DNA of 50,711 bases from Nanobdellota archaeon (lineage in GTDB: Archaea; Nanoarchaeota; Nanoarchaeia; Woesearchaeales; GW2011-AR9): NCBI GenBank assembly GCA_002687775.1, contig NZBF01000016.1, forward strand, positions 1-50,711, in the 5' to 3' direction. The position numbers were made by a program, and so were the translations under genes. The notes below the pieces were generated by a model. The model was given only the letters and a program-made list of their open reading frames with translations, had not been told where the DNA came from and did not search any database. Position 1 is the first letter of the stretch. Every line of letters begins with the position of its first letter. Of this stretch, positions 1 to 8,581 are shown piece after piece.

Positions 1-1239
1 ACTCACGATATTATTGAATATGACAAACATCCTGCTGGTCAAAATATTATCGTTGCTATCATGTGTTACGATGGATATAACATGGAAGACGGAGTTATCA
101 TTAACAAAAGTTCCGTTGAACGTGGATTTGGTCGAAGTACGTATTTCCGACCAGCATCTGCTGCTGAATTACGGTATTCAGGTGGACTTACCGATGACGT
201 TGGCGTACCTGATAAAGATGTTAAAGGCTACCGAACTGAAAGAGATTACCGATTTTTGGAAGAAGATGGAATTGTCTACCCAGAAGCACGGTTAAAGGAA
301 GGTAATGTTCTTATTGGAAAAACTTCTCCTCCACGATTCTTAAGTAGTTTAGATGAATACAATTTAGCTGCTGCTACTCGTAGAGAAAGTTCGATTGCGT
401 TAAAACATGGTGAAAGTGGAACTGCTGATTTTGTCATGCTTACTGAAAATGAAGATGGAAGCAAATTAATACAAATTCGAATGCGAGAGGAACGTGTGCC
501 TGAAATAGGTGACAAATTTACCTCGAGACACGGTCAGAAGGGTGTAGTTGGTATTTTAGTACCTGAGGCAGACATGCCATTTGCAACGAGTGGAATTGTT
601 CCTGATATTATTTTTACTCCGCACGGAATTCCCTCCCGTATGACTGTAAGCCAATTAATTGAAATGGTTGGTGGAAAAATGGGAGCAATGGCTGGCAGAA
701 CAGTCGATTCCACATTATTTAATTCCGAAAGTGCAACAGGTATTCGAAAGGAATTGTCAGAGATGGGATTCAAAGAAGATGGTACTGAAACATTTTATGA
801 TGGTCGAACAGGAAAAAGAGTACCAATGAGGATTTTTGTAGGAAACATTTACTACTTAAAATTACGGCACATGGTTGCTAATAAGATTCATTCCCGAGCA
901 CGTGGTCCAATTCAGTTGTTAACTCGACAGCCAACTGAAGGAAAAGCTAAAGAGGGTGGATTAAGATTAGGAGAAATGGAGAAGGATACATTCATTGCAC
1001 ATGGTGCATCATTATTGTTAAAAGAACGGTTTGATTCCGATCGAACTGTCTTACCTATCTGTGAAAAATGTGGGTTAATTGCAATTGAAGATCGTTATAA
1101 AAAGAGAAAGTACTGTTTAATGTGCGGTGAAGATATTGAAATAAATTACATTGAAATAAGTTACGCATTCAAATTACTCCTGGATGAATTCCGGAGTGTC
1201 GGTGTGTATTCACAATTACATTTAATGAACAAATACTAA
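1..1239 (+). CDS. rpoB: DNA-directed RNA polymerase subunit B, C-terminal part (truncated by window edge)
   Basis: This is the last 412 residues of the second-largest subunit of archaeal RNA polymerase, open from base 1. It forms part of the catalytic cleft and the clamp/wall. The motif NMEDGVIINKSS lies at the start and GDKFTSRHGQKG further on; both are hallmarks of the B subunit that contact the active site and the RNA-DNA hybrid. The C-terminal clamp segment has a Zn knuckle, CEKCG (about 1060) and CLMCG (about 1112). The gene stops 2 nt before rpo1N, so the two are cotranscribed. No internal stop or frameshift is visible. The upstream part, or a split B''/B' arrangement, cannot be judged from this window. 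Confidence 0.97.
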   Translation, partial: THDIIEYDKHPAGQNIIVAIMCYDGYNMEDGVIINKSSVERGFGRSTYFRPASAAELRYSGGLTDDVGVPDKDVKGYRTERDYRFLEEDGIVYPEARLKEGNVLIGKTSPPRFLSSLDEYNLAAATRRESSIALKHGESGTADFVMLTENEDGSKLIQIRMREERVPEIGDKFTSRHGQKGVVGILVPEADMPFATSGIVPDIIFTPHGIPSRMTVSQLIEMVGGKMGAMAGRTVDSTLFNSESATGIRKELSEMGFKEDGTETFYDGRTGKRVPMRIFVGNIYYLKLRHMVANKIHSRARGPIQLLTRQPTEGKAKEGGLRLGEMEKDTFIAHGASLLLKERFDSDRTVLPICEKCGLIAIEDRYKKRKYCLMCGEDIEINYIEISYAFKLLLDEFRSVGVYSQLHLMNKY

Positions 1240-1241
1240 AA

Positions 1242-3809
1242 ATGGAACACGTACACAAAAAAGTTCAGAAAATTTCCTTTGGTGTATTTTCACCAAGGCA
1301 TATGGTAGACTTAGCTGCTGCTAAGATTGTTACGCCTGAGTTATATGATAGGGAAGGATACCCTGTTGATGGTGGATTAATGGATATTCGATTGGGTGTT
1401 ATCGATCCAGGTTTAAAGTGTAAAACCTGCGGTGGGAAATTAAAGGAATGTGCAGGACATTTTGGATACATTGAACTTGCTAGACCAATCGTACACATTA
1501 AATTTGTGCGTCAAGTGTTAGATTTATTACGTTCAACCTGTAAATTTTGTAGCAGGATTTTGATGGAAGATGGACCTGGCATCAAAAATATTCTGGAGAA
1601 ATTGGACAAAGTTGAACATGAAGAAGGATTAGATCAAAGACGGAAGCAAGTTAAAGAGCTTATAATCAAAAAAAGTAAGACCAAAAGTAAATGCCCACAT
1701 TGCCAGAAAAAACAAGCAGTTGTGAAATTGGAGAAACCTTATTCATTTTATGAAGATGATGTGAAAATCAGTCCTATTGAAGTTCGTGCACGATTGGAAA
1801 AAATTTCTGATGAAGATGCGGCGATACTTGGATTTAATCCTAAGAAAATTAGGCCTGAATGGACCGTATTGACTATTTTACAGATTCCGCCAGTTACCAT
1901 GCGACCATCTATTACTCTGGAGTCAGGAGAGCGAAGTGAAGATGATTTAACGCATAAATTGGGTGATGTCGTTCGAATTAATCAGAGATTATTTGAGAAT
2001 ATTAACGCTGGAGCTCCAGAAATCATCATTGAAGATTTATGGGATTTATTACAGTATCACATTACTACTTATTTTGATAATTCAGTTGCACAGTTACCAC
2101 CTGCTCGGCACCGTGGTGGGCAAATGTTAAAAACGCTTATTGATCGAATTAAGAGTAAAGAAGGACGTATCAGGCATAACTTAGCAGGAAAAAGAACAAA
2201 TTTCTCCGCACGTACTGTCATTAGTCCAGATCCTATGATTGATTTGAATGAAGTAGGAGTTCCTCTACGAATTGCAATGAATTTGACAGTACCTGAACAA
2301 GTAACTGCATGGAATAAGGCATATTTGAAGAAATTTTTAGAAAATGGTCCTAAGAAATATCCAGGAGCTAATTATGTTATTCGATCTGATGGACGACGGA
2401 AATCTATCACTGAGGAAACTAAAGAAGAAATTATTGAAGAATTTGAAGAAGGGTTCTTTGTAGAACGTCACTTGTTAAATGGTGATATTGCTATCTTCAA
2501 CAGGCAACCAAGTTTACATCGAATGTCTATGATGGCTCACAAAGTTCGCATTTTACCGGGTAAAACATTACGGTTAAATCCTGCCGTTTGTCACCCGTAT
2601 AACGCAGATTTTGACGGTGACGAGATGAATTTACACGTTCCGCAAACTGAAGAAGCACGTGCTGAAGCTGAGATTTTAATGCTGGTGCAGACACAATTAA
2701 TTTCACCACGTTACGGATTAAGTGTCGTGGGTTGCATCCATGATGGAATTAGTGGAAATTATTTATTAACAAAATATCTAAAAATTCCACGGCAGGAAGT
2801 GATTTCCATATTATTTAACGCTGGGGTTACTGATTTCACACGATTACCAAAGAAAGAAAACCTTACTGGTCAAGAAATTTTTTCGATGGTTTTACCGGAA
2901 GATTTCAATTTCAAAGGAAAAGATAAGAGCGGGGATGAAGTAGTTATTGAAAAAGGAATGTTAAAGAAAGGTGTCATGGATAAAGCTAACTTAGGTCAAG
3001 AAAGTGGATTACTTTTAAGAAATATTTTTGAAAAATATGGTGAAGCATACACTGCTGCATTAATCAATCGAATTTCTCGGTTGGGAGTGCAGGTTGCAAC
3101 TCGAAATGGGTTCTCGGTTAATATTAGCGACATGGATGTTAATGAAAAGACATTACGCACCATTGAGGAAGAATTGGCGGCAGCTAAGAAAAATGTTTTT
3201 GATTTGATTCAGCAATACAAAAATAGTGAATTGAAAGCATTACCAGGACGAACATTGGAAGAAACATTGGAAGTGAACATTTTAACATTACTTAACCAAG
3301 TGCGAAATAGTACAGGAAATGCCGTGATTGCTGAGGAAAAAATAACAACCACATTAATGATGGCACGTTCTGGTAGTAGAGGAAACGTACTGAACATTTC
3401 TCAGATGTCTGCTATAGTTGGTCAACAGTCGTTACGTGGAGCGCGAATTGGTGAAGGATTCCAGCAACGGTCATTACCATTCTTCTCTCGGGGAGATTTA
3501 GGCGCGCATGCCCGAGGATTCATTGCAAACAATTTCAGAGTAGGATTAAACCCAGCCGAATTTTATTTTGGAGCAATGCTTGGAAGAGATTCATTAATGG
3601 ATACTGCGTTACGTACTCCTAAGTCTGGTTACTTATATAGAAGGTTATCTAACGCAATGCAAGATTTGAAAGTTGAATATGATTACACAGTACGGGACGC
3701 TAACAAGCGAATTGTACAATTTAGGTATGGTGAAGATGGATTAGATGTTAGCAAAACTGAAAATGGAATCATCAATGTAAAGAAAGTTATCGAGGAAATG
3801 GCAGAATGA
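1242..3809 (+). CDS. rpo1N: DNA-directed RNA polymerase subunit A' (Rpo1N)
   Basis: The N-terminal two thirds of the largest RNA polymerase subunit (855 aa), which in archaea is split from A''. It carries the invariant metal-binding motif NADFDGDEMN at about residues 453-462, whose three Asp hold the catalytic Mg2+. The N-terminal clamp has a C-x2-C-x6-C-x2-H zinc site at about residue 60 and further CxxC pairs (CKFC, CPHC). The bridge/trigger-loop region is left to the next gene. The ATG lies 2 nt after the rpoB stop, and the 3' end overlaps rpo1C by 4 nt, so translational coupling is likely. Length is normal for the family. Confidence 0.98.
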   Translation: MEHVHKKVQKISFGVFSPRHMVDLAAAKIVTPELYDREGYPVDGGLMDIRLGVIDPGLKCKTCGGKLKECAGHFGYIELARPIVHIKFVRQVLDLLRSTCKFCSRILMEDGPGIKNILEKLDKVEHEEGLDQRRKQVKELIIKKSKTKSKCPHCQKKQAVVKLEKPYSFYEDDVKISPIEVRARLEKISDEDAAILGFNPKKIRPEWTVLTILQIPPVTMRPSITLESGERSEDDLTHKLGDVVRINQRLFENINAGAPEIIIEDLWDLLQYHITTYFDNSVAQLPPARHRGGQMLKTLIDRIKSKEGRIRHNLAGKRTNFSARTVISPDPMIDLNEVGVPLRIAMNLTVPEQVTAWNKAYLKKFLENGPKKYPGANYVIRSDGRRKSITEETKEEIIEEFEEGFFVERHLLNGDIAIFNRQPSLHRMSMMAHKVRILPGKTLRLNPAVCHPYNADFDGDEMNLHVPQTEEARAEAEILMLVQTQLISPRYGLSVVGCIHDGISGNYLLTKYLKIPRQEVISILFNAGVTDFTRLPKKENLTGQEIFSMVLPEDFNFKGKDKSGDEVVIEKGMLKKGVMDKANLGQESGLLLRNIFEKYGEAYTAALINRISRLGVQVATRNGFSVNISDMDVNEKTLRTIEEELAAAKKNVFDLIQQYKNSELKALPGRTLEETLEVNILTLLNQVRNSTGNAVIAEEKITTTLMMARSGSRGNVLNISQMSAIVGQQSLRGARIGEGFQQRSLPFFSRGDLGAHARGFIANNFRVGLNPAEFYFGAMLGRDSLMDTALRTPKSGYLYRRLSNAMQDLKVEYDYTVRDANKRIVQFRYGEDGLDVSKTENGIINVKKVIEEMAE

Positions 3810-4948
3810 AGAAAGAAATTGAAGAGTTAATAAACGGATTTAAAGATAAATTACCTATTAAATTGTTAGACGAAGTCAGGGAACATCTTCCTGCCAATGT
3901 CACGAAAACAAAGGCTACTGCCATCATAAATAAATTGTTTGAATTGCATGAAAATGCAATGATTAATCCTGGTGAATCTGTCGGATTGGTTAGTGCTGAA
4001 AGTATCGGTGAACCTGGTACGCAGATGACATTGAACACGAAGCATTTCGGTGGAGTTGCTGAGATGAACGTTACTATGGGATTGCCACGAATTATTGAGA
4101 TATTGGACGCTCGGAAGGAAATTAAAACGCCTACTATGGAAATTTATTTACGATCGCCTCATAATAAAGTTGAAAGTGTCAAAAAATTTGCTGCTGAAAT
4201 TAAGGAAACATCTGTGGCTGACGTGGTTACAGAATTTGCATTAAATGTACTTGATCAAAGTTTGACATTACATGTAAACAAAGAGTTACTTGAAAATTTG
4301 AATATTCAGTTAGGTGACATGACATCGTTATTGAAAAAGAAAATTAAAACATTTACTGTTGAAGATGATGGTATAAAAATAATTTTAACCTATAAAGGAA
4401 AGGGAGACGAAATTAAAGAAGTTCATAATTTGAAAGCGAAAGTTCGAAAAATTAAGATTAAGGGAGTAAAAGGTATTACACAAGTTCTTCCAGTGAAACG
4501 TGGGGATGAATATATCGTGTTAACTGCTGGTAGTAATTTGAAAGATATTCTTCCTATGGGAAATGTTGATTCCGCGAAGACAATTACGAACGATATTAAT
4601 GAAATTTACGCAGTCCTTGGGATTGAAGCTGTTCGACAGGCAATCATTGAGGAAGTATACAAAGTTATTGAAGCTCAGGGATTAAACATTAACATTCGAC
4701 ATATCATGCTAGCTGCTGATATTATGACAGTTGGCGGATTAGTTCGTGGAATTACTCGATACGGTGTGGTAAGTGAGAAAGCATCTGTGTTAGCTCGTGC
4801 TTCCTTTGAAACTCCAGATAAGCATATCATTAACGCTGCGTTATCAGGTGAAGAAGATTATTTACAAAGTGTAGTTGAGAATGTTATGTTAAACCAGCCA
4901 GTTCCACTTGGAACGGGATTACCTGGATTAGTAACAAAAATGAAGTAA
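3806..4948 (+). CDS. rpo1C: DNA-directed RNA polymerase subunit A'' (Rpo1C)
   Basis: The C-terminal part of the largest RNA polymerase subunit (380 aa). It includes the segment EPGTQMTLNTKHFGG near residue 70, which belongs to the trigger loop and bridge region, and the conserved end of the jaw/clamp with GLVRGITRYGVV. The start codon overlaps the end of rpo1N by 4 nt (ATGA-type overlap), as expected for subunits made in equal amount. It ends the polymerase part of the operon; a TATA-like stretch and a 12-bp inverted repeat follow before rpl30e. Confidence 0.98.
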   Translation: MKKEIEELINGFKDKLPIKLLDEVREHLPANVTKTKATAIINKLFELHENAMINPGESVGLVSAESIGEPGTQMTLNTKHFGGVAEMNVTMGLPRIIEILDARKEIKTPTMEIYLRSPHNKVESVKKFAAEIKETSVADVVTEFALNVLDQSLTLHVNKELLENLNIQLGDMTSLLKKKIKTFTVEDDGIKIILTYKGKGDEIKEVHNLKAKVRKIKIKGVKGITQVLPVKRGDEYIVLTAGSNLKDILPMGNVDSAKTITNDINEIYAVLGIEAVRQAIIEEVYKVIEAQGLNINIRHIMLAADIMTVGGLVRGITRYGVVSEKASVLARASFETPDKHIINAALSGEEDYLQSVVENVMLNQPVPLGTGLPGLVTKMK

Positions 4949-4956
4949 AAATTATA

Positions 4957-5064
4957 AATGCTTGTGTGTAAATGACGGATGTGTGAACAAAGGTTATAGA
5001 AACGACCTGAACAATCCGAAGGATTGGAAGTTGAGAAGCGGATTAGGCCCCACACAAGCATTAG
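4957..5064 (+). other. Structured intergenic element closed by a 12-bp stem, upstream of rpl30e
   Basis: AATGCTTGTGTG (4957-4968) is perfectly complementary to CACACAAGCATT (5053-5064), enclosing 84 nt. Inside is a second stable hairpin, CAATCC-GAA-GGATTG (about 5013-5027). The element ends 9 nt before the rpl30e start codon, so in a read-through transcript it would form the L30e leader. A TATA-like TTATAAAT (4952-4959) overlaps the left arm. L30e is a kink-turn-binding protein and yeast L30 represses its own RNA through a K-turn, so an autoregulatory leader is possible. I could not fit a consensus K-turn. It does not fit a tRNA or 5S rRNA. Confidence 0.5.
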
Positions 5065-5073
5065 CGAAATAAA

Positions 5074-5352
5074 ATGGCAAAAGAACAAACAACACCAGAA
5101 TTGGTTGAATTGAAAGAAGCATTGAACAAGGGTAAGATAGTTGTAGGTTTTGATTCTGTTATGAAAAAGTTACGATCTAAAGCTGTGAAGAAAGTCTTCC
5201 TAGCATCAAATTGTCCAGAACATTTGAGTACTGACATTGAACATTACGGGAAACTGTCTGACATTGCAGTTACTTGGTTAGATCTAAACAATGAAGATTT
5301 GGGCGTCTTCTGTAAGAAACAGTTTTTTATCTCTGTTATTGGCATCGAATGA
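5074..5352 (+). CDS. rpl30e: Ribosomal protein L30e (eL30)
   Basis: A 92-residue protein of the L7Ae/L30e family, which binds kink-turns in rRNA. The pattern GKIVVGFDSVMKKL near the N-terminus, followed by KKVFLASNCPE, matches the L30e core that contacts RNA. It sits between the polymerase genes and nusA, its usual place in archaeal rpo/str clusters. The end overlaps nusA by 4 nt. A strong inverted repeat lies directly upstream and may regulate it. Confidence 0.93.
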   Translation: MAKEQTTPELVELKEALNKGKIVVGFDSVMKKLRSKAVKKVFLASNCPEHLSTDIEHYGKLSDIAVTWLDLNNEDLGVFCKKQFFISVIGIE

Positions 5353-5762
5353 GAATTAAATACGATCAAGAAATTCTTGGATTTATAACAATACTTAGTC
5401 GGTTAACTTCTGCAAATATTAAAGATTGTTTCAAAGATGAAGATATTTTTTTCTGCATTGTAGCCGAGGGTGACATTGGTAAGGCAATTGGTAAACACGG
5501 AAGTGTCATAAAAACAATCAAAGAAAGAGTTGGAAAACCAGTCCGGATCATTGAGTACAACAAAGATGTTGTCCAATTTATCAAAAATACAGTATTTCCG
5601 TTGAAAGTGTCTTCAATTGAACAACAGGATGACGTTTTTGTCATTACACCACTGGATAATAAAAGTCGCAGTTTACTTATTGGACGCGAAGGTAAACATA
5701 TCAAAATGACTAACAAGATTGTTAAGAGATTTTTCCCAGTTGGGGAAGTTAAAGTTGTTTAG
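5349..5762 (+). CDS. nusA: Transcription elongation protein NusA (archaeal, KH domains only)
   Basis: A short 137-aa archaeal NusA with two KH RNA-binding domains and neither the S1 nor the N-terminal polymerase-binding domain of bacterial NusA. The GxxG loops are visible as GKAIGKHGSVIK (about residue 45) and LLIGREGKHIKM (about residue 110). It is thought to bind RNA during elongation. The ATG overlaps the rpl30e stop by 4 nt. The 3' end overlaps the convergent methyltransferase gene by 4 nt; in related archaea rps12 normally follows here. Confidence 0.93.
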   Translation: MRIKYDQEILGFITILSRLTSANIKDCFKDEDIFFCIVAEGDIGKAIGKHGSVIKTIKERVGKPVRIIEYNKDVVQFIKNTVFPLKVSSIEQQDDVFVITPLDNKSRSLLIGREGKHIKMTNKIVKRFFPVGEVKVV

Positions 5763-6367
5763 AATTTCTTTTTTAAAATGTAATTCATATAAGAGTGTTG
5801 TTCATCCCTTGTAATTTCAAAATATGACTCTATATGAAATAATGGCTCGAGGTATGTTCTTAATTCTTTATCTGTGTACAGCGAGAACCACCTCTTGATG
5901 CCTGGATACTTATCTTGTACCCTGAATCCTTCATTGTTTCCTTTTTTCATACCTAGGAAGAAAATTCCTGAAGGTTTCAAAACTCTTGAAATCTGTTCCA
6001 AGATGTCCCTTATTTTTTCTTTTGGAACATGAAGAAGAGAAGTATAAGCAAAAACACCATCAAAAGATTCTGGAGAAAATTTTAAATGCTCAAAATCCAT
6101 AATTTGTGCAGATAATGCTTTCTTTCTACATAGCTTAATCATTTCCTCTGAAATATCAATACAGATTACATTATGACCAGCTTGTTGAAAATGAACTGCA
6201 TGGTTTCCAGCACCGCTTCCAGCATCAAGTATCTTTGAGTTACTTGGTAATCTTTTAAGAAATTTATTTATTTTTTCCCCAGATTGTTGAAGGTAAGTTT
6301 CAAACTTGTTGTCAAAAGTATCAGGAAATGTATTGTACGCATGTCTTGTCTCTTCTTTGTAATCCAT
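5759..6367 (-). CDS. Class I SAM-dependent methyltransferase (substrate unknown)
   Basis: A 202-aa Rossmann-fold methyltransferase. Motif I KILDAGSGAGNHAVHF (about residue 45) binds SAM, followed by the acidic ribose contact in VICIDISEEM, and SRVLKPSGIFFLGMKKG corresponds to the post-II/III region. Nothing identifies the substrate. It lies on the reverse strand inside the otherwise conserved L30e-NusA-S12-S7 cluster, tail to tail with nusA, so it is likely an insertion in this neighbourhood. Its start is just left of the TA cassette promoter repeat at 6395. Confidence 0.85.
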   Translation of the reverse strand: MDYKEETRHAYNTFPDTFDNKFETYLQQSGEKINKFLKRLPSNSKILDAGSGAGNHAVHFQQAGHNVICIDISEEMIKLCRKKALSAQIMDFEHLKFSPESFDGVFAYTSLLHVPKEKIRDILEQISRVLKPSGIFFLGMKKGNNEGFRVQDKYPGIKRWFSLYTDKELRTYLEPLFHIESYFEITRDEQHSYMNYILKKKF

Positions 6368-6394
6368 TTTTTCCTAATTAAAATGCTGTTATAA

Positions 6395-6422
6395 ATAATT
6401 TCTCAGTTAAATTTATAAACAA
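6395..6422 (+). repeat. Left copy of a 28-bp promoter-containing direct repeat
   Basis: This 28-bp stretch contains the TATA box ATTTATAAAC and matches 6877-6904 at 27 of 28 positions, the single mismatch being C for T at the eighth base. The two copies flank the toxin-antitoxin genes exactly. This copy supplies the cassette's promoter. Confidence 0.85.
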
Positions 6423-6442
6423 TAATGCGTATGAATATATTC

Positions 6443-6610
6443 ATGGAAGCAACAAAAGTTATTATTGAAAAGTTAGATAACATTAAATCTGAATTAGATT
6501 ACATTAAAGAACACATGGTTGATGTCGATACTATTCTTACGGATGACGATATACAGTCAATCCAAGAAGCTGAGAAAGATTTTAGTGAAGGAAAAACAAA
6601 GAGGTTATAA
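6443..6610 (+). CDS. Putative antitoxin of a RelBE/ParDE-like module
   Basis: A 55-aa acidic, helical protein starting MEATKVIIEKLDNIKS and ending in a charged tail (EAEKDFSEGKTKRL), the form of a small antitoxin whose C-terminus wraps the toxin. An ATG exists at 6425, but the TATA box at 6411-6420 would place transcription initiation near 6440, so the ATG at 6443 gives a leaderless start like most genes here. It lies 2 nt before the RelE-like toxin. Assignment rests mainly on size, order and partner; the family is not recognised by motif. Confidence 0.65.
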   Translation: MEATKVIIEKLDNIKSELDYIKEHMVDVDTILTDDDIQSIQEAEKDFSEGKTKRL

Positions 6611-6612
6611 AC

Positions 6613-6873
6613 GTGTATCACGTTGACCTTTCTCAAAAGGCTCAGAAATTTTTACAGAAAACTGACTACCACATTAAAGAAAGAATTGAGAACAGATTAA
6701 GAAAATTAAAAGAAAACCCAGTACCTTCTGATTCAAAATATATTGGGAGGGAAAACAATGAAAAAATATTTAGATATCGTATTGGTAATTACCGAGCGTT
6801 GTATAAAGTAAAAGAAAATATAAAAGTGGTCCTTATCATTAAGATTGACAAAAGACCAAGAGTGTATAAGTAA
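6613..6873 (+). CDS. RelE/ParE-family toxin
   Basis: An 86-aa protein with the RelE/ParE pattern: N-terminal YHVDLSQKAQKFLQK, a middle RLRKLKENP, and the conserved strand block FRYRIGNYRALYKV followed by VVLIIKIDKRPRVYK. RelE toxins cleave mRNA on the ribosome; ParE members target gyrase, and this sequence is closer to RelE. It starts with GTG 2 nt after the antitoxin, so the pair is one operon. The cassette sits directly upstream of rps12 between two copies of the rps12 promoter. Confidence 0.88.
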   Translation: MYHVDLSQKAQKFLQKTDYHIKERIENRLRKLKENPVPSDSKYIGRENNEKIFRYRIGNYRALYKVKENIKVVLIIKIDKRPRVYK

Positions 6874-6876
6874 GGG

Positions 6877-6904
6877 ATAATTTTTCAGTTAAATTTATAA
6901 ACAA
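6877..6904 (+). repeat. Right copy of the 28-bp promoter repeat; rps12 promoter
   Basis: Nearly identical to 6395-6422 (27/28). The TATA box AAATTTATAAAC ends about 22 nt before the rps12 ATG, so this copy drives rps12-rps7. The offset between copies is 482 bp, the size of the TA cassette unit. Confidence 0.85.
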
Positions 6905-6924
6905 ATCAAAATAAAAGACGTTAA

Positions 6925-7344
6925 ATGTCGAATAAATCACGAGGATTAGGAGCTGCAAAGAAACTTAAAGCGAGACGGAAGACCTATAAATTAATGCGAC
7001 GTTCCGTGCGTAAAAAGAAAGTTGACCCGTTAGCGGGAGCTTCTCAAGCGAAAGCTATTGTACTTGAAAAAATTCAAATTGAAGCGAAGCAACCAAATTC
7101 TGCAATGAGGAAATGTGTCAGAGTTCAATTAACAAAGAACGGGAAACAAATCTCTGCATTCCTTCCGATGGACGGTGCAACCAAGATGGTGAATGAACAC
7201 GATGAAGTTGTTGTTGAATGTATCGGTGGAAAAATGGGTCGTGCAAAGGGTGACATTCCTGGAATTCGATGGCAAGTTATCAAAGTAAATGATCAAAGTT
7301 TAAACGCGTTATTACGTGGTAAATTGGAGAAAGCACGAAAATGA
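6925..7344 (+). CDS. rps12: Ribosomal protein S12 (uS12)
   Basis: A 139-aa S12 of the archaeal type, part of the decoding centre. The conserved segment [17 protein letters not shown] (about residues 55-71) includes the loop that contacts the A-site codon-anticodon helix, and [16 protein letters not shown] matches the C-terminal block. It starts about 25 nt after a TATA box in the duplicated promoter and overlaps rps7 by 4 nt. EF-1 alpha, which often follows S7, is absent. Confidence 0.97.
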   Translation: MSNKSRGLGAAKKLKARRKTYKLMRRSVRKKKVDPLAGASQAKAIVLEKIQIEAKQPNSAMRKCVRVQLTKNGKQISAFLPMDGATKMVNEHDEVVVECIGGKMGRAKGDIPGIRWQVIKVNDQSLNALLRGKLEKARK

Positions 7345-7937
7345 GCATACTAGCGTTCAACATCTGGAGCATGGATGGTATCACTGTGCAAGATGTTGGT
7401 TTACAACGTTACATGACTTTAGAACCGAAAATTCTTCCAAAGACTGGTGCACGGTATGCAGGTGATCGGTTTCATAAATCTAACATTTTTATCGTTGAAC
7501 GACTTATTAACAAAATGATGTCGTCTGGACATAAAGGAAAAAAACATTTCATGAGTTCTGGACATAACACTGGTAAGAAAAGTAAGATTGTTAAGAAAGT
7601 TGAACTTGCTTTTAAGAAAATTGAACAGAAGTTAAACAAGAATCCAATCGAGGTTTTTGTGAAAGCTGTTGAAAATGCCGCACCACGTGAAGAAGTTATC
7701 TCGATTGAATATGGTGGAGCGCGATATCCGAAAGCAGTTGAAGTAGCTCCTCAGCGAAGAATTGATTTAGCATTACGATATATGACGCAAGGTGCATATG
7801 GGAAATGTTTTAACAAGAAACAGTCCATTGAAGATGCATTAGCAAATGAAATTATTGAAGCGTACAAATCATCTCAAAATAGTAATGCGATTTCTAAGAA
7901 AAGAGATGCTGAACGGCAAGCTGCAAGTAGTAAGTAA
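7341..7937 (+). CDS. rps7: Ribosomal protein S7 (uS7)
   Basis: A 198-aa archaeal S7, the 3'-domain organiser of the small subunit. Conserved patterns include [27 protein letters not shown] and [17 protein letters not shown], the last being the S7 signature. It overlaps rps12 by 4 nt, so the pair is translationally coupled. It is followed by a new TATA box (about 7951) for an unrelated gene, so the str cluster ends here. Confidence 0.97.
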   Translation: MSILAFNIWSMDGITVQDVGLQRYMTLEPKILPKTGARYAGDRFHKSNIFIVERLINKMMSSGHKGKKHFMSSGHNTGKKSKIVKKVELAFKKIEQKLNKNPIEVFVKAVENAAPREEVISIEYGGARYPKAVEVAPQRRIDLALRYMTQGAYGKCFNKKQSIEDALANEIIEAYKSSQNSNAISKKRDAERQAASSK

Positions 7938-7984
7938 AACTATTTCTCACAATATTTATAAAAAATAAAACTAATTAGTAATTT

Positions 7985-8581
7985 ATGGCAGAATTAATTG
8001 ATGGACCAATTGTAGAAATAGATTGGCCAGAACCAGTTGTTAAACCTAAGGCAGTGAAGCCACCAGCGGACTACTTTCCAATTTCAATGGAGGAACAAGA
8101 ACCTGTATCAGTTTCAGGTGCTATTAGTGAACTAACAAACAATTCTGATTTTCCAGAAATATATCATAGAACCAAAAGTATTGATGATGTTGCGGTCAGT
8201 TGGTCATTTCTTGTACGACGATGTTATGAGATAGGATCTGAAACTGGTCAGAATATTGGTGCAATAGCACAAAATAATACGGTTCAATTTCAAAAAGCAT
8301 TGGAAGAATACGGATTACATTTTCTTTGTCCTTATTTTGAATATACTGGAAAACCACCTACCAATGAAAAGTGTCATCTTAATGTGGAAATTATTGATTC
8401 CGTTTGTGCGGGAAAAAATTACCAATGTGATTTTTTTAAGAGAGTGGCAGAACAGGTAGCTTGGGGCAATGATATTTTTCCATCCAAATTAACATTACCA
8501 ATAAAATATAAAATCCCAGAAGTTCCATTCGAACCAGTGGATTTACAAGATTGGTGGGAAGGTGAAGAAAAGTATGCTTAA
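7985..8581 (+). CDS. Hypothetical protein, Cys-rich centre
   Basis: A 198-aa protein I do not recognise. It has an acidic, Pro-rich N-terminus, no membrane segment, and a cluster of Cys in the second half (CPYF, KCHL, VCAG, QCDFF; about residues 118-150) that could hold Zn or an Fe-S centre or form disulfides. It has its own TATA box (ATTTATAAAAAATAA, about 7953) some 30 nt upstream. The stop overlaps the convergent serine protease by 4 nt. Confidence 0.6.
   Translation: MAELIDGPIVEIDWPEPVVKPKAVKPPADYFPISMEEQEPVSVSGAISELTNNSDFPEIYHRTKSIDDVAVSWSFLVRRCYEIGSETGQNIGAIAQNNTVQFQKALEEYGLHFLCPYFEYTGKPPTNEKCHLNVEIIDSVCAGKNYQCDFFKRVAEQVAWGNDIFPSKLTLPIKYKIPEVPFEPVDLQDWWEGEEKYA

Noticed and set aside
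4957..5064. tRNA or 5S rRNA gene before rpl30e
   Set aside because: A 7-bp acceptor can be drawn, but no T-loop (TTCRA) or D-arm fits on either strand. Some short words resemble 5S loop C, but helices IV and V are missing.
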